Both the position numbers and the translations under genes were made by a program. Below, one piece after another: positions 36,116 through 47,163 of a DNA stretch of 64,000 nt. Each line of letters begins with the position of its first letter. The stretch's first letter is position 1. Below the pieces are notes generated by a model that saw only the letters and a program-made list of their open reading frames with translations, had not been told where the DNA came from and did no database searches. The stretch is from positions 1-64,000 of the forward strand of contig NZ_ML636804.1 of the NCBI RefSeq assembly GCF_006476605.1, given 5' to 3'. Source of the stretch: Brucella gallinifaecis. Its GTDB lineage: Bacteria > Pseudomonadota > Alphaproteobacteria > Rhizobiales > Rhizobiaceae.

Positions 36116-37381
36116 GTGTCGCGCAGTTCTTATCTCTTCACCAGCGAATCTGTGTCCGAAGGTCATCCGGACAAGGTTTGCGACCGTATTTCCGATGAAA
36201 TCGTAGACATGATCTATAAGGAAGCACGCCGCACCGGCGTTGATCCCTGGTCTGTCCGTGTCGCGTGCGAAACGCTTGCCACGACCAATCGTGTAGTTAT
36301 TGCCGGTGAAGTCCGTGTGCCTGAGACTTTCCTGAAGAAGAATAAGGATGGTTCAATTGCCTGTGACAAGGCAGGCCATCCTTTGATCAACCCGTCACGC
36401 TTCCGCTCGGCTGCCCGCAAGGCTATCCGTGAAATCGGTTATGAGCAGGATGGTTTTAACTGGCGTACGGTCAAGATTGACGTGCTTTTGCATCCGCAGT
36501 CAGCTGATATTGCCCAGGGCGTGGATAATGCAGCCGATCGTCAGGGCGAAGAGGGGGCGGGCGATCAGGGTATCATGTTCGGCTATGCCTGCCGTGAAAC
36601 GCCTGATCTTATGCCTGCACCGATTTATTATTCGCACAAGATTCTCGAAAAGCTGGCAGAGGCCCGGCACAAAGGTGAAGGTGATCCGGGCAAGCTTGGC
36701 CCTGATGCCAAGAGCCAGGTCACAGTGCGCTATGAAAACGGCAAGGCTGCTGAAGTAACGCAAATCGTCCTTTCCACGCAGCATCTTGATGCAAGCTGGG
36801 ATTCCAAAAAGGTTCGTTCCGTTGTCGAGCCTTATATCCGCGAAGCATTGGGTGATCTGCCGATTGCAGAAAATTGCAGCTGGTACATCAACCCGACCGG
36901 CAAGTTCGTGATCGGCGGACCGGATGGTGATGCGGGCCTGACAGGCCGCAAGATTATCGTGGACACCTATGGCGGTGCAGCGCCCCATGGTGGCGGTGCA
37001 TTTTCCGGCAAGGATACGACCAAGGTCGATCGTTCCGCAGCCTATGCTGCGCGTTATCTCGCTAAAAATGTCGTTGCCGCCAATCTTGCAGACCGCTGCA
37101 CGATCCAGCTTTCCTATGCTATCGGCGTCGCACAGCCGCTTTCAGTCTATGTGGACCTGCATGGTACCGGCAAAGTGGATGAAGCGGCTGTCGAGGACGC
37201 GTTGCGCAAGGTTATGGATCTTTCCCCAACCGGCATCCGCAAACATCTTGATCTTAACAAGCCTATCTATGCCAAGACTTCTTCTTATGGCCATTTTGGT
37301 CGCAAGGCGGGTCGGGATGGTTCTTTCTCATGGGAAAAGACCGATCTCACCAAGGCATTGAAGGCTGCGCTTTCAGTCTGA
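36116..37381 (+). CDS. metK: S-adenosylmethionine synthetase
   Basis: MetK makes S-adenosylmethionine from methionine and ATP. The 421 residues show [32 protein letters not shown] and the Gly-rich [23 protein letters not shown]. The start is GTG 36116 behind AAGAGGGG; a longer frame from 36083 would add eleven poorly conserved residues. The 288-base leader after the PraR-like gene contains no coding frame. I looked for a SAM-II-like riboswitch and could not make one out. Confidence 0.95.
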   Translation: MSRSSYLFTSESVSEGHPDKVCDRISDEIVDMIYKEARRTGVDPWSVRVACETLATTNRVVIAGEVRVPETFLKKNKDGSIACDKAGHPLINPSRFRSAARKAIREIGYEQDGFNWRTVKIDVLLHPQSADIAQGVDNAADRQGEEGAGDQGIMFGYACRETPDLMPAPIYYSHKILEKLAEARHKGEGDPGKLGPDAKSQVTVRYENGKAAEVTQIVLSTQHLDASWDSKKVRSVVEPYIREALGDLPIAENCSWYINPTGKFVIGGPDGDAGLTGRKIIVDTYGGAAPHGGGAFSGKDTTKVDRSAAYAARYLAKNVVAANLADRCTIQLSYAIGVAQPLSVYVDLHGTGKVDEAAVEDALRKVMDLSPTGIRKHLDLNKPIYAKTSSYGHFGRKAGRDGSFSWEKTDLTKALKAALSV

Positions 37382-37387
37382 GCCTAA

Positions 37388-38089
37388 ATGAATAATGAAT
37401 CCCATCCTGTACGCGCGGCCGGAAATTTTTTTGGCCGTCGTCATGGCAAGCCACTGCGTCCGCATCAGAATAATCTGTTTGAGGATTTGCTGCCGCGTCT
37501 GAAACTTGATCTCGGCAGGTCCGCTCCACAGGACCTGCGGACATTGTTTGATGCGCCAGTTGAAAATGTGCGCATGGAAATCGGCTTCGGCGGTGGCGAG
37601 CATCTCTATCATGAGAGTGGGCGTTATCCGCTGACCGGTTTTATTGGTGTCGAGCCATTCGTCAACGGCATGGCCAAAATGCTGGCTGCCCTTCATGAAG
37701 CACCACGTACTAATCTTCGTTTATATGATGAGGATGCGACCGATCTTCTTGATTGGCTGCCTGATGCATCGCTTGCAGGCATTGATCTGTTCTATCCTGA
37801 CCCATGGCACAAGCGTCGTCATTGGAAGCGTCGTTTTGTGAGTGATGCCAATCTCGACCGCTTCGCGCGTTTGTTGAAACCCGGCGCGAAATTCCGTTTT
37901 GCGTCAGATATTGAACATTATGTGAACTGGACATTGCAGCATTGCCGCAGACATCCGGCTTTCGAATGGCAGGCGCAAGGCCCGGATGACTGGAAAAATG
38001 CTTATGATGGCTGGCCGGGCACGCGTTATGAAGCCAAGGCTTTTCGCGAAGGTCGCACAGCGGCTTATCTTACATTTATCCGCAAGTGA
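37388..38089 (+). CDS. trmB: tRNA (guanine-N7-)-methyltransferase
   Basis: TrmB methylates G46 of tRNA using S-adenosylmethionine. The 233 residues have the SAM-binding [13 protein letters not shown] (about residues 59-71) and the family signature [19 protein letters not shown] near residue 137. It begins six bases after metK, and an operon pairing the SAM-making enzyme with a SAM user is plausible. Confidence 0.95.
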   Translation: MNNESHPVRAAGNFFGRRHGKPLRPHQNNLFEDLLPRLKLDLGRSAPQDLRTLFDAPVENVRMEIGFGGGEHLYHESGRYPLTGFIGVEPFVNGMAKMLAALHEAPRTNLRLYDEDATDLLDWLPDASLAGIDLFYPDPWHKRRHWKRRFVSDANLDRFARLLKPGAKFRFASDIEHYVNWTLQHCRRHPAFEWQAQGPDDWKNAYDGWPGTRYEAKAFREGRTAAYLTFIRK

Positions 38090-38163
38090 TCTATCTCCGA
38101 TGCAGCTCTTGAAAAAATCAACACCGGCTGGTATATAAGTTTCAAATTCTTGGTCGTTTGAAC

Positions 38164-38195
38164 AAGAGTGGGCCCTCCCGGACCCGCTCTTTTTT
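38164..38195 (+). terminator. Terminator between trmB and rimP
   Basis: AAGAGTGGG (38164-38172) pairs with CCCGCTCTT (38183-38191), with one G-T pair, followed by T. It separates metK-trmB from the nusA operon. Confidence 0.82.
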
Positions 38196-38228
38196 GTTAC
38201 CTGCGACCCTGTAAAGAAGGTTTATCGA

Positions 38229-38942
38229 GTGAGCGAACACGAACAGGCAGTTGAAGCCGTAACCGCAGATGTCGTAACTGCAGATGCCGTAACTGCAGAT
38301 GAGCGTATCATCCGCGAAACCGGCATCGATGCAAAAGTAGCATCCATTGTGGAACCGGTGATCAATACGCTGGGTTTCCGCCTTGTGCGTGTGCGCCTTT
38401 CCGGTCTCAATGGCCAGACATTGCAGATCATGGCAGAGCGTCCTGATGGCACGATGACGGTTGAAGATTGTGAACTGCTAAGCCGCACAGTGGCTCCTGT
38501 TCTGGATGTCGAAGACCCCATCAGCGGCAAGTATCATCTTGAAATTTCGTCGCCGGGCATTGACCGCCCGATGGTTCGCAAGTCTGATTTTACCGATTGG
38601 GCCGGGCATATTGCGAGGGTTGAAACGTCGATCGTGCACGAAGGACGCAAGAAATTTCGTGGCCGTATCGTGGTTGATGAAACGGCATCTGAAGATTCCA
38701 TCGTGATCGAGAGTGATCAGATTTCTTATGGAAATGAACCTGTTGTCCGTATCCCGTTCGAGCTGATTTCAGATGCGCGTCTGGTCCTTACCGATGATCT
38801 GATCCGTGATGCGCTGCGCAAGGACAAGGCTCTGCGTGAAGGCCGCATTCCTAATGATAATCTGGGCGATGATCTGGGTGCTGACGAGAACGATAAGACG
38901 GAAGATGCTGGGTCAGCAAAAACTGAACCAGAAAAGAAATAA
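38229..38942 (+). CDS. rimP: Ribosome maturation factor RimP
   Basis: RimP assists assembly of the 30S subunit. The 237 residues include the N-terminal alpha-beta domain with [20 protein letters not shown] and [12 protein letters not shown], and a C-terminal Sm-like barrel. Both ends are extended relative to E. coli (about 150 residues). The N-terminus has a 15-bp DNA repeat coding [15 protein letters not shown], and the C-terminus is acidic. First gene of the rimP-nusA-ylxR-infB cluster. Confidence 0.94.
   Translation: MSEHEQAVEAVTADVVTADAVTADERIIRETGIDAKVASIVEPVINTLGFRLVRVRLSGLNGQTLQIMAERPDGTMTVEDCELLSRTVAPVLDVEDPISGKYHLEISSPGIDRPMVRKSDFTDWAGHIARVETSIVHEGRKKFRGRIVVDETASEDSIVIESDQISYGNEPVVRIPFELISDARLVLTDDLIRDALRKDKALREGRIPNDNLGDDLGADENDKTEDAGSAKTEPEKK
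38259..38303 (+). repeat. 15-bp in-frame repeat in rimP, three copies
   Basis: GTAACYGCAGATGNC-like units start at 38259, 38274 and 38289, coding for [10 protein letters not shown] and VTADE. Slippage would change the protein by five residues without a frameshift. Confidence 0.9.
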
Positions 38943-39008
38943 GTTTCAAAGTGAGTTTCAGGCATCCTCTTTCACAAGATGATCGGATGCGTCACCAAGG
39001 AGAGACCT

Positions 39009-40619
39009 ATGGCAGTCAGTGCAAACAGGCTGGAACTTCTGCAGATCGCCGATGCGGTTGCACGCGAGAAGTCGATTGACCGGGAGATTGTTCTCTCGGC
39101 CATGGCCGATGCGATCCAGAAAGCCGCGCGTTCGCGCTACGGTCAGGAAAGCAATATCCGCGCCGACATCAATGCGAAATCCGGCGAGATCAAGCTTCAG
39201 CGTCTGCTTGAGGTGGTTGAAATCGTCGAGGATTATTCCACACAGATTTCGCTGTTTACTGCACGTGACCGCAATCCTGATGCACAGGTTGGTGATTTTA
39301 TCGCCGATCAGTTGCCGCCAATGGATTTTGGCCGCATTGCTGCCCAGTCGGCCAAGCAGGTTATCGTGCAGAAGGTGCGCGAAGCCGAGCGTGACCGTCA
39401 GTATGACGAATTCAAGGATCGTGTTGGCGAAATCGTTAACGGCACCGTCAAGCGCGTTGAATATGGTAATGTGATCGTTGATCTTGGTCGTGGTGAAGCC
39501 ATTGTGCGCCGTGACGAACTGATCCCGCGTGAGGCGTTCCGTTATGGTGATCGCATCCGCGCCTATGTTTACGATGTTCGTCGCGAACAGCGCGGTCCGC
39601 AGATTTTCCTCTCGCGCACCCATCCATCTTTCATGGCTAAGCTTTTCAACATGGAAGTGCCGGAAATCTACGACGGTATCATTGAAATCAAGTCGGTGGC
39701 CCGTGATCCGGGATCGCGTGCCAAGATCGCCGTTGTCTCGCGTGATGCATCGATTGATCCGGTTGGCGCCTGCGTTGGTATGCGTGGTTCGCGTGTGCAG
39801 GCGGTTGTTGCTGAATTGCAGGGCGAAAAGATCGATATTATTCCGTGGTCGCCGGATGCGGCTTCCTTCATCGTCAATGCGCTTCAGCCTGCTGAAGTTG
39901 CCAAGGTTGTTCTTGATGAAGATGCGGAACGTATTGAAGTTGTCGTTCCCAATGACCAATTATCATTGGCAATTGGTCGTCGCGGTCAGAATGTGCGTCT
40001 TGCTTCGCAGCTGACTGGCTGGGATATCGACATTCTGACTGAAGACGAAGAATCTGATCGCCGCCAGAAAGAGTTTGCCGAACGTTCGAACCTCTTCATG
40101 GAAGCACTCAATGTTGACGAAATGGTTGGTCAGGTTCTGGCATCGGAAGGCTTTGCCTCGGTTGAGGAAATTGCTTATGTTGAGCCGGGCGAAATCGCTT
40201 CCATCGACGGCTTTGATGATGAGACTGCCGGGGAAATTCAGGAACGCGCACGCGAATTTCTGGAACGTATTGAAACCGAGCAGGATGATCGTCGCAAGGA
40301 ACTGGGCGTTGAAGATGAACTTCGCGAACTTCCGGGCCTGACCACTGCAATGCTTGTGGCTGTCGGTGAAGACGGTGTGAAGAATATCGAAGATTTTGCC
40401 GGTTATGCGGTTGACGATCTCGTCGGCTGGCGTGAACGCAAGGACGGTGAAACCATTAATCACAGTGGTATCCTGTCATCATTTGATGTTTCCCGCGTTG
40501 ATGCCGAACAGATGATTCTGACTGCACGCCTGAAGGCTGGCTGGATCACCGAAGAAGAGTTGGTTGCGGTTGAAGCTGACGAAGCTGTAGAAGGTGGTGA
40601 AGAAGAAGCCGCGTCGTAA
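39009..40619 (+). CDS. nusA: Transcription termination/antitermination factor NusA
   Basis: NusA binds RNA polymerase and controls pausing, termination and antitermination. The 536 residues have an N-terminal domain (MAVSANRLELLQIADAVARE), an S1 domain (GEIVNGTVKRVEYGNVIVDLGRGEAIV), KH1 and KH2 (DPVGACVGMRGSRVQAV and AIGRRGQNVRLASQLTGW) and C-terminal acidic repeats. The start ATG 39009 follows AAGGAGAG. An in-frame codon at 38979 would add ten residues. Confidence 0.97.
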   Translation: MAVSANRLELLQIADAVAREKSIDREIVLSAMADAIQKAARSRYGQESNIRADINAKSGEIKLQRLLEVVEIVEDYSTQISLFTARDRNPDAQVGDFIADQLPPMDFGRIAAQSAKQVIVQKVREAERDRQYDEFKDRVGEIVNGTVKRVEYGNVIVDLGRGEAIVRRDELIPREAFRYGDRIRAYVYDVRREQRGPQIFLSRTHPSFMAKLFNMEVPEIYDGIIEIKSVARDPGSRAKIAVVSRDASIDPVGACVGMRGSRVQAVVAELQGEKIDIIPWSPDAASFIVNALQPAEVAKVVLDEDAERIEVVVPNDQLSLAIGRRGQNVRLASQLTGWDIDILTEDEESDRRQKEFAERSNLFMEALNVDEMVGQVLASEGFASVEEIAYVEPGEIASIDGFDDETAGEIQERAREFLERIETEQDDRRKELGVEDELRELPGLTTAMLVAVGEDGVKNIEDFAGYAVDDLVGWRERKDGETINHSGILSSFDVSRVDAEQMILTARLKAGWITEEELVAVEADEAVEGGEEEAAS

Positions 40620-40625
40620 AAAATG

Positions 40626-40675
40626 GAGCCGCATCACTGTTGTCTGATGCAAATCGGGTGTAAATGATGCGGCTC
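40626..40675. repeat. Inverted repeat after nusA
   Basis: GAGCCGCATCA (40626-40636) and TGATGCGGCTC (40665-40675) are perfect 11-bp arms separated by 28 bases. There is no T-run, so it is more likely a processing or stability structure inside the operon transcript. Confidence 0.6.
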
Positions 40676-40796
40676 TGCGCTCTTGTTAGAGTTTGATATT
40701 GTGATGTGGCGTTAGCTCTGCTAGGTCGCTGCCAGTTCTTTAATAAGTTCTGGACCAGTTTTGGACCAGTCCTGAAATTGAGTAAAAAGGCAGTTT

Positions 40797-41426
40797 ATGG
40801 CAAAACCGGCATTGCGTGTGGAGCAGGATATGAATGACAGAACCTGTATCGTCACACGTGAAAGTGGTTCTGCGGATGATCTGATCCGTTTTGTGGCCGG
40901 GCCTGATGGTTCGGTTGTGCCTGATCTCAAGCGTAACCTGCCGGGCAGGGGCTGTTGGGTTAAGGCAGAACGGCGACTGGTGGATGAAGCCGTCAAGCGC
41001 AAGCTTTTTGCGCGGGCGCTGAAAGATGATGTAAAGCCACAGCAGGATCTTGGCGCACTGGTTGACCGGTTGCTGACGAAATCCGCGTTGGGCAGTCTTG
41101 CATTGGCGCGTAAATCCGGTGCTGTCGTGTCTGGTTCAACCAAGGTTGATCAGGCAATCCGCTCGGGTCAGGCGGCATTGGTTTTGCATGCGCAGGAAGC
41201 CGCTTCTGACGGTGTGCGCAAGCTTGATCAGGCCCGTCGCGTGGTCGTGCATATGGATGGCCCCGAAATTCCGGCCTTTTCTCTTTTCAAAGGAGAAGAA
41301 ATGGATTTGGCATTTGGGGGTGGAAATGTGATACATGCAGCCGTACTCGACACAAAGGCAGCAGCCGGCGTCGTGCAAAGGTTGCTTTTATTACATAGAT
41401 ATCGGGGCGAAAGCGCATCGATTTGA
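40797..41426 (+). CDS. YlxR/DUF448-type RNA-binding protein
   Basis: The 209-residue protein combines an N-terminal YlxR domain (RTCIVTRESG ... VPDLKRNLPGRGCWV) with an L7Ae-like ribosomal fold (LARKSGAVVSGSTKVDQAIRSGQAALVLHAQEA). This is the normal alphaproteobacterial architecture between nusA and infB; it probably binds RNA or nucleoid DNA. GGAGCAGG before ATG 40830 makes that internal start (198 residues) a good alternative. Confidence 0.9.
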   Translation: MAKPALRVEQDMNDRTCIVTRESGSADDLIRFVAGPDGSVVPDLKRNLPGRGCWVKAERRLVDEAVKRKLFARALKDDVKPQQDLGALVDRLLTKSALGSLALARKSGAVVSGSTKVDQAIRSGQAALVLHAQEAASDGVRKLDQARRVVVHMDGPEIPAFSLFKGEEMDLAFGGGNVIHAAVLDTKAAAGVVQRLLLLHRYRGESASI

Positions 41427-41487
41427 AATGGTGATTTGAAACGGCGAGTTGAGATAGCAGTCCGATACTGCTGTGTGGTAAATTAGT

Positions 41488-41528
41488 AGAGCGGTTCTCT
41501 TGAAACCCGACGAGACGGGATCCGCTCT
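41488..41528. repeat. RIME-like palindrome upstream of infB
   Basis: AGAGCGG (41488-41494) and CCGCTCT (41522-41528) are inverted arms around a purine-rich middle. This is the outline of rhizobial intergenic mosaic (RIME-like) elements. Confidence 0.55.
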
Positions 41529-41671
41529 GGAGCATAACTGGATAATTGGCCTGATTGGTCTGACCCTATTATGCGCTGAAGTGGATGACCGGAGCATTAT
41601 TCAAAATGATCTGATCGCGGTGAATGATGCTCGGGTAAAGCGGCTGCGGCTGCGAAGGAAACGGAAACGTA

Positions 41672-44623
41672 ATGAGCGATAAAACTAACGACGATAAGAC
41701 GCTGAGCGTCAATTCCAAGAAGACGCTGACTATCAAGCGGCCAGGGGTTGAGCAGAGCACCGTGCGCCAGAATTTCAGCCACGGTCGCACAAAGGCTGTC
41801 GTCGTTGAAACGAAAAAGCGTAAATTCTCACGGCCTGATGAGAAGCCTGAAGTGGAAGCTGCGGCACCAAAGCCTGCTGCTCCTGCTCCGGTTGCGCCTG
41901 CACCAGTTGCTGCGGCACCAACACCAACGCAAGCCCCAGCGTCAGCCCCAACCTCAGCCTCGGCGCCAGCACCATCTTCGGCTCCGGCAGCCCCGGTTGT
42001 CGCTGCGCCTGCTCCGGTAGCGGCAAAACCTGCGGCACCTGCAACACCGCCTGCTTCACAGTCGCCAAAACCTGCAGCGCCGAAACCTGCATCGGCAGCA
42101 CCTGCACAGCGTCCGCAGACAGCACAGCAACAGCGCCCGGGCCAGCAGCAGTCTCGTGGTCAACAGCGTTCGGGCCAGCAGCAGCGTCCACGCCAGTCAG
42201 ATCGTTCTGGCATGGTGCTCAATACTTTGTCCCGTTCTGAAATGGATGCCCGCCGCCGTGCACTGGAAGGTGCATTGGTTCGTGATGCGGAAGATCGTGC
42301 GCGCGCGGCAGAAGAAGCCAAGCGCCGCGCTGAGGAAGATGCCCGTCGTGCCAAGGAGCGTGAAGAATCCGCTCGCCGTCAGGCAGAGGAAGAAGCACGC
42401 ATCAAGGCGGAAGCAGAAGCCAAGGCACGTGCCGCAGCAGAAGCTGCAAAGCGTGCGCCGCAAACGGATGCACGCACAGAGCGTCGTGATGATTCCCGTC
42501 CGGCATCGCAGGGTCGCCCGCAGCAATCTGGCCGTCCTCAGCAGGGCCAGCGTTCGGCGTCTCCTGCCATCGCAGACGTTATTCCAACAGCAAACAAGCC
42601 GCTGCCGCAAAGCCAGCAGCGCAAGCCGGGTGCAGGTCAGGACGATGATGACCGTCGTGGTCCCGCAGGTGCACGCCGTGGTGCTCCGGCAAAGCCTGAA
42701 GTGCGCACACCAAAGGTTGTCAAGGGTGAAGACGATCGCCGTCGTGGCAAGCTGACCATCTCCAGCAATCTGGAAGATGAAGGTCGTTCCCGCTCGCTGT
42801 CGGCAATGCGCCGTCGTCAGGAAAAGTTCAAGCGTTCGCAGATGCAGGAAACCCGCGAAAAGATTTCGCGTGAAGTGGTTATTCCTGAAACAATTACGCT
42901 TCAGGAACTTGCACAGCGTATGACTGAACGTTCAGTCGACATCATCAAATACCTGATGAAACAGGGCCAGATGATGAAGCCGGGCGATGTGATCGATGCC
43001 GATATGGCACAGCTGATCGCTGAAGAATTTGGTCATACGGTTAAGCGTGTTGCTGAATCGGACGTTGAAGAAGGTATTTTCGACGTTGTTGATAATGAAG
43101 GTGCATTCGTTTCGCGTCCTCCGGTCGTGACCATCATGGGTCACGTGGATCACGGTAAGACCTCGCTTCTTGATGCGATTCGTCAGGCCAATGTTGTTTC
43201 AGGTGAAGCCGGTGGCATCACACAGCATATCGGTGCTTATCAGGTCGAGCAGAACGGCCATAAGATTACCTTCATCGATACGCCGGGCCATGCTGCGTTT
43301 ACTGCGATGCGTGCCCGTGGTGCCCAGGCAACCGATATTGCCATTCTGGTGGTTGCAGCTGACGACAGCGTCATGCCGCAGACGATTGAATCGATCAATC
43401 ATGCCAAGGCAGCCAATGTTCCGATCATTGTTGCAATCAACAAGATCGACAAACCGGAAGCCGATGCGCAGAAGGTTCGTACTGCTCTGCTTCAGCACGA
43501 TGTTTTTGTTGAATCCATGGGCGGTGAAGTGCTTGACGTTGAGGTTTCGGCCAAGAAGAAGCTGAACCTCGACAAGCTGCTTGAAGCCGTTCTGTTGCAG
43601 GCTGAAATCCTTGATCTCAAGGCAGATCCGCAACGTACCGCTGAAGGCGTTGTTATCGAAGCCCAGCTTGATCGTGGCCGTGGTTCGGTTGCAACCGTTC
43701 TGGTTCAGAAGGGGACATTGCATCCGGGCGATATTATTGCTGCCGGTAATGAATGGGGGCGCGTCCGCGCACTCGTCAATGACCATGGCAATCATGTCAA
43801 GGAAGCCGGTCCTGCAATGCCTGTTGAAATCCTTGGTCTTCAGGGCACACCTCAGGCTGGTGATCGCTTTGCGGTTGTTCAGAACGAAGCCAAGGCGCGT
43901 GAAATTGCTGAATATCGTCAGCGTCTCGCTCGTGACAAGGCTGTTGCCCGTCAGACTGGTCAGCGTGGCTCGCTTGAGCAGATGATGAGCCAGTTGCAGG
44001 TCAATGGCACCAAGGAATTCCCGCTTGTCATCAAGGGTGACGTGCAGGGTTCGGTCGAAGCGATTATTACCGCTCTCGATAAGCTGGGCACTGACGAAGT
44101 ACGGGCTCGTATCGTTCATTCGGGTGCGGGTGGTATTACGGAAAGTGACGTGTCGCTGGCCGAAGCCTCCAATGCTGCAATCATCGGCTTCAACGTTCGT
44201 GCCAACAAGCAGGCGCGTGATGCTGCCGATCAGCAGGGTACTGAAATCCGCTACTACAACATCATTTACGATCTGATCGAAGATGTTAAGGCAGCGATGT
44301 CGGGTCTGTTGTCGCCGGAACGCCGTGAAACCTTCATTGGTAATGCCGAAATTCTTGAAGTCTTCAATATTACCAAGGTTGGTAAGGTTGCCGGTTGCCG
44401 TGTTGTTGATGGCAAGGTTGAGCGTGGTGCAGGTGTCCGCCTCATCCGTGACAACGTGGTTATCCATGAAGGCAAGCTCAAGACACTCAAGCGCTTCAAG
44501 GATGAAGTGGCGGAAGTGCCAATGGGTCAGGAATGCGGCATGGCATTTGAAAACTACGACGATATTCGCGCAGGCGATACGATCGAAGCGTTCCGCGTCG
44601 AACACATTACGCGCACGCTGTAA
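41672..44623 (+). CDS. infB: Translation initiation factor IF-2
   Basis: IF-2 is the GTPase that brings initiator tRNA to the 30S subunit. The 983 residues start with a long variable region: an Ala/Pro-rich stretch (about residues 62-150), a Gln/Arg stretch and a charged helix. The G domain has [15 protein letters not shown] (about residue 489), DTPGHAAF and NKIDKPEAD; domains II-IV follow. Length is normal for the order. The long N-terminus is low-complexity and likely to vary between strains. Confidence 0.97.
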   Translation: MSDKTNDDKTLSVNSKKTLTIKRPGVEQSTVRQNFSHGRTKAVVVETKKRKFSRPDEKPEVEAAAPKPAAPAPVAPAPVAAAPTPTQAPASAPTSASAPAPSSAPAAPVVAAPAPVAAKPAAPATPPASQSPKPAAPKPASAAPAQRPQTAQQQRPGQQQSRGQQRSGQQQRPRQSDRSGMVLNTLSRSEMDARRRALEGALVRDAEDRARAAEEAKRRAEEDARRAKEREESARRQAEEEARIKAEAEAKARAAAEAAKRAPQTDARTERRDDSRPASQGRPQQSGRPQQGQRSASPAIADVIPTANKPLPQSQQRKPGAGQDDDDRRGPAGARRGAPAKPEVRTPKVVKGEDDRRRGKLTISSNLEDEGRSRSLSAMRRRQEKFKRSQMQETREKISREVVIPETITLQELAQRMTERSVDIIKYLMKQGQMMKPGDVIDADMAQLIAEEFGHTVKRVAESDVEEGIFDVVDNEGAFVSRPPVVTIMGHVDHGKTSLLDAIRQANVVSGEAGGITQHIGAYQVEQNGHKITFIDTPGHAAFTAMRARGAQATDIAILVVAADDSVMPQTIESINHAKAANVPIIVAINKIDKPEADAQKVRTALLQHDVFVESMGGEVLDVEVSAKKKLNLDKLLEAVLLQAEILDLKADPQRTAEGVVIEAQLDRGRGSVATVLVQKGTLHPGDIIAAGNEWGRVRALVNDHGNHVKEAGPAMPVEILGLQGTPQAGDRFAVVQNEAKAREIAEYRQRLARDKAVARQTGQRGSLEQMMSQLQVNGTKEFPLVIKGDVQGSVEAIITALDKLGTDEVRARIVHSGAGGITESDVSLAEASNAAIIGFNVRANKQARDAADQQGTEIRYYNIIYDLIEDVKAAMSGLLSPERRETFIGNAEILEVFNITKVGKVAGCRVVDGKVERGAGVRLIRDNVVIHEGKLKTLKRFKDEVAEVPMGQECGMAFENYDDIRAGDTIEAFRVEHITRTL

Positions 44624-44632
44624 TATCTTGTG

Positions 44633-44665
44633 CCGGACCGTCCCTGATTGGATGGTCCGGTTTTT
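44633..44665 (+). terminator. Terminator after infB
   Basis: CCGGACCGTC (44633-44642) pairs with GATGGTCCGG (44651-44660), with one G-T pair, and five T follow. Confidence 0.85.
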
Positions 44666-44794
44666 CATTGCCCGGTTCCGAGGGTCTGACTCCCATCTGG
44701 ATTGTGGTAGGTCGAGTTTATCATTTTGTAGTTGTTTTACCGCTCAGCCTTCATGGTTGTTGTCGGTCAATGGCTGTTTATCGAGGATAAAATT

Positions 44795-45247
44795 ATGGCA
44801 CGTTCTCCGGACCCGAAAGGATCGGGCGGTCTTTCGCAGCGCCAGCTTCGTGTAGGCGAGCAGGTTCGCCATGCTTTGGCACAAGTGCTCATGCGCGGTG
44901 AAATCCGCGATGATCTGATCGAGCGCACGGTAATTTCCGTGTCGGAAGTCCGCATGTCGCCTGATTTGAAAATCGCAACCTGTTTCATCACGCCGCTTGG
45001 CAACACAGATGCACAGGCGATTATCAAGGCGCTGGCGGCCAATGCGAAATTCATTCGTGGTCGCATTGCTCCAAGCTTGAGCCAGATGAAATACATGCCG
45101 GAATTCCGCTTCCGTGCAGATACGAGCTTTGACAATTTTTCAAAGATCGATGCGCTTTTGCGTTCGCCGGAAGTAGCGCGTGACCTTGGACGTGACAATG
45201 ATGAAAACGGTGAAGCGGACGATGCTTCCCGCAATGGAGACGCATAA
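44795..45247 (+). CDS. rbfA: Ribosome-binding factor A
   Basis: RbfA is a KH-fold factor for 16S rRNA 5' end maturation and cold adaptation. The 150 residues contain [41 protein letters not shown] and [23 protein letters not shown]. The start at ATG 44795 behind CGAGGA matches the family; upstream in-frame codons to 44732 add unrelated residues. truB begins three bases after its stop. Confidence 0.95.
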   Translation: MARSPDPKGSGGLSQRQLRVGEQVRHALAQVLMRGEIRDDLIERTVISVSEVRMSPDLKIATCFITPLGNTDAQAIIKALAANAKFIRGRIAPSLSQMKYMPEFRFRADTSFDNFSKIDALLRSPEVARDLGRDNDENGEADDASRNGDA

Positions 45248-45250
45248 AGC

Positions 45251-46261
45251 ATGGCAAGACGGGGCAAGAAAAAAGGCCGTCCGGTTTCTGGCTGGGTTAT
45301 TTTTGACAAGCCAAAAGGTATGGGTTCGACGGAAGCTGTTTCAAAGATCAAGTGGCTTTTCAATGCTGAAAAAGCAGGACATGCAGGAACACTTGATCCG
45401 CTTGCATCCGGCATGTTGCCAATTGCACTGGGCGAAGCCACTAAGACCGTGCCTTATGTCATGGATGGCACCAAGGTTTATCGTTTTACTGTCAGCTGGG
45501 GTGAAGAGCGTTCGACGGATGATCTGGAGGGCGTTGCCACCCAAAACTCCGACAAGCGTCCATCACGCGCGGATATTGAAGCCCTGCTGCCAAATTATAC
45601 CGGTGTTATCTCGCAGATTCCGCCGCAGTTCTCTGCCATCAAGATCGGGGGTGAACGCGCCTATGATCTGGCACGGGAAGGCGAAACGGTAGAAATTCCG
45701 GCCCGTGAAGTCGAGATTGATCGTCTTGAGATCGTCGATTTTGCCGATGAAAACCGTACCGAATTTGAAGTTGAGTGCTCCAAGGGCACCTATGTTCGCT
45801 CGCTTGCGCGTGATATGGGCCGCGATCTTGGCTGTTATGGGCATATTTCAGATTTGCGCCGCATTGAAGTGGCTCCCTTCACCGAAGAGGATCTGGTAAC
45901 GCTGGCAGAGCTTGAAGAAGCATGGCCACCGCTGCCGCCGAAAAAGGAAGAAGGTGCTGAAGCGTCGGAAGCCGAGGTTGCAGAGCAGCCTGCGCCACGC
46001 CGCGACTTCTCGGCAATGGATGCATTGATCATCGAGACAGGAGCAGCACTTGATTGCCTGCCACAGGTTGCCCTGTCGGATGATCAGGCGCAGCGTGTTC
46101 GTCTTGGTAATCCGGTGATCATTCGTGGCCGTGATGCGCCGCTTGAAGCCGATGAGGCTTGTGTCACGACCCATGGTAAATTGCTGGCAATTGGCTATAT
46201 CGAGCAGGGCCAGTTCAAGCCAAAGCGTGTGTTCACAACAGCAGCTTTCCAAAAATCGTAA
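45251..46261 (+). CDS. truB: tRNA pseudouridine-55 synthase
   Basis: TruB isomerises U55 in the T loop of tRNAs. The 336 residues have the catalytic Asp in [23 protein letters not shown] (about residue 48), and [18 protein letters not shown] and [19 protein letters not shown]-like C-terminal domain follows after an insert rich in Glu, Ala and Pro ([20 protein letters not shown]). It is a near neighbour of rbfA, as in most bacteria. Confidence 0.96.
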   Translation: MARRGKKKGRPVSGWVIFDKPKGMGSTEAVSKIKWLFNAEKAGHAGTLDPLASGMLPIALGEATKTVPYVMDGTKVYRFTVSWGEERSTDDLEGVATQNSDKRPSRADIEALLPNYTGVISQIPPQFSAIKIGGERAYDLAREGETVEIPAREVEIDRLEIVDFADENRTEFEVECSKGTYVRSLARDMGRDLGCYGHISDLRRIEVAPFTEEDLVTLAELEEAWPPLPPKKEEGAEASEAEVAEQPAPRRDFSAMDALIIETGAALDCLPQVALSDDQAQRVRLGNPVIIRGRDAPLEADEACVTTHGKLLAIGYIEQGQFKPKRVFTTAAFQKS

Positions 46262-46297
46262 TTGATTTCTGGAAAGCACGATGTGTCGTTTCAATAG

Positions 46298-46324
46298 TTC
46301 AGGGCGTCCTTTGTGCGTCCTGAA
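46298..46324 (+). terminator. Hairpin after truB
   Basis: TTCAGGGCG (46298-46306) and CGTCCTGAA (46316-46324) pair with one G-T. No T-run follows, so it is a weak terminator candidate. Confidence 0.45.
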
Positions 46325-46517
46325 GAACGCATGGCGCTCTGGTTAAATTAACTCAGATAATATCAGTGTTTATTTGATGCTGGTATTATTGCCAATTTTG
46401 CACTATATGCCCCATCAGCGATCTTATGAATTAATTGTCTGATCGTTTAAATGGCCCGCGCTGGACGACATCCCGGCCTGGGCGTCTCTTTTTCCTCTCA
46501 TCAAGAAAGGGTGTACG

Positions 46518-46787
46518 ATGTCGATTACTGCTGAGCGCAAGCAAGCTCTTATCAAGGAATACGCCACCAAGGAAGGCGATACCGGTTCTCCTGAAGTACA
46601 GGTTGCCGTTCTTTCCGAGCGTATTTCTAACCTTACAGATCATTTCAAGGGCCACAAGAATGACAATCATTCGCGTCGCGGCCTTTTGAAGCTGGTTTCG
46701 CAGCGTCGTCGTCTTCTTGACTATGTCAAGGGCATCGACCAGGCACGTTACCAGGCGCTGATTTCCCGTCTGGGCCTGCGCCGCTAA
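46518..46787 (+). CDS. rpsO: 30S ribosomal protein S15
   Basis: S15 is a primary 16S rRNA-binding protein of the small-subunit platform. The 89 residues match the universal length, with [51 protein letters not shown] and ending [17 protein letters not shown] precedes ATG 46518. A terminator and a structured 350-base leader separate it from pnp, echoing the rpsO-pnp pair of other bacteria. Confidence 0.98.
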   Translation: MSITAERKQALIKEYATKEGDTGSPEVQVAVLSERISNLTDHFKGHKNDNHSRRGLLKLVSQRRRLLDYVKGIDQARYQALISRLGLRR

Positions 46788-47163
46788 CGTTAAAAATCGG
46801 GCGGCGCCTCAAAGCGTCGCCCGTTTGATTTAGAGCGCGTTTTTCAGATGCGCACTAAAGGAATACCTTAAGGCATTCTGAGAAGCGGATAGCCGCTTTC
46901 TAAAAGAGAATGCGATATTTCGGGCGAATGCCCGCTGGCATGAGACGGCGCACAGGGTGCTTACCGTCATGCTAACAGAGCCATAAGGCTCATGACCTGG
47001 ACCAGTCATGGGGCAGGATTGCAGGTGGTTCGTGCCAGACAGCATTCTCAAACGAATGCTCAGACACGTGACGAACTTCCCGTTGTCTTGCCCGTGGCGT
47101 GTCCGCCAACCCGGACGATGTCTTCAGACGCTTTTGCGCGGCATCTCCAAACAAGGACTAGAT
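46788..47163 (+). other. Structured rpsO-pnp intergenic region
   Basis: After the rpsO terminator this stretch contains several small inverted repeats: AGAAGCGG-ATAG-CCGCTTTCT near 46880, GCATGAGACGG with CCGTCATGC (46938-46973), and CATGACCTGG-ACCAGTCATG (46990-47009). Together they would give the pnp mRNA a folded leader. In E. coli a leader hairpin cut by RNase III mediates PNPase autocontrol, and something similar may act here. No gene is seen. Confidence 0.5.
46798..46827 (+). terminator. Terminator after rpsO
   Basis: CGGGCGGCGC (46798-46807) pairs with GCGTCGCCCG (46814-46823), with one G-T pair, followed by TTT. Confidence 0.8.
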
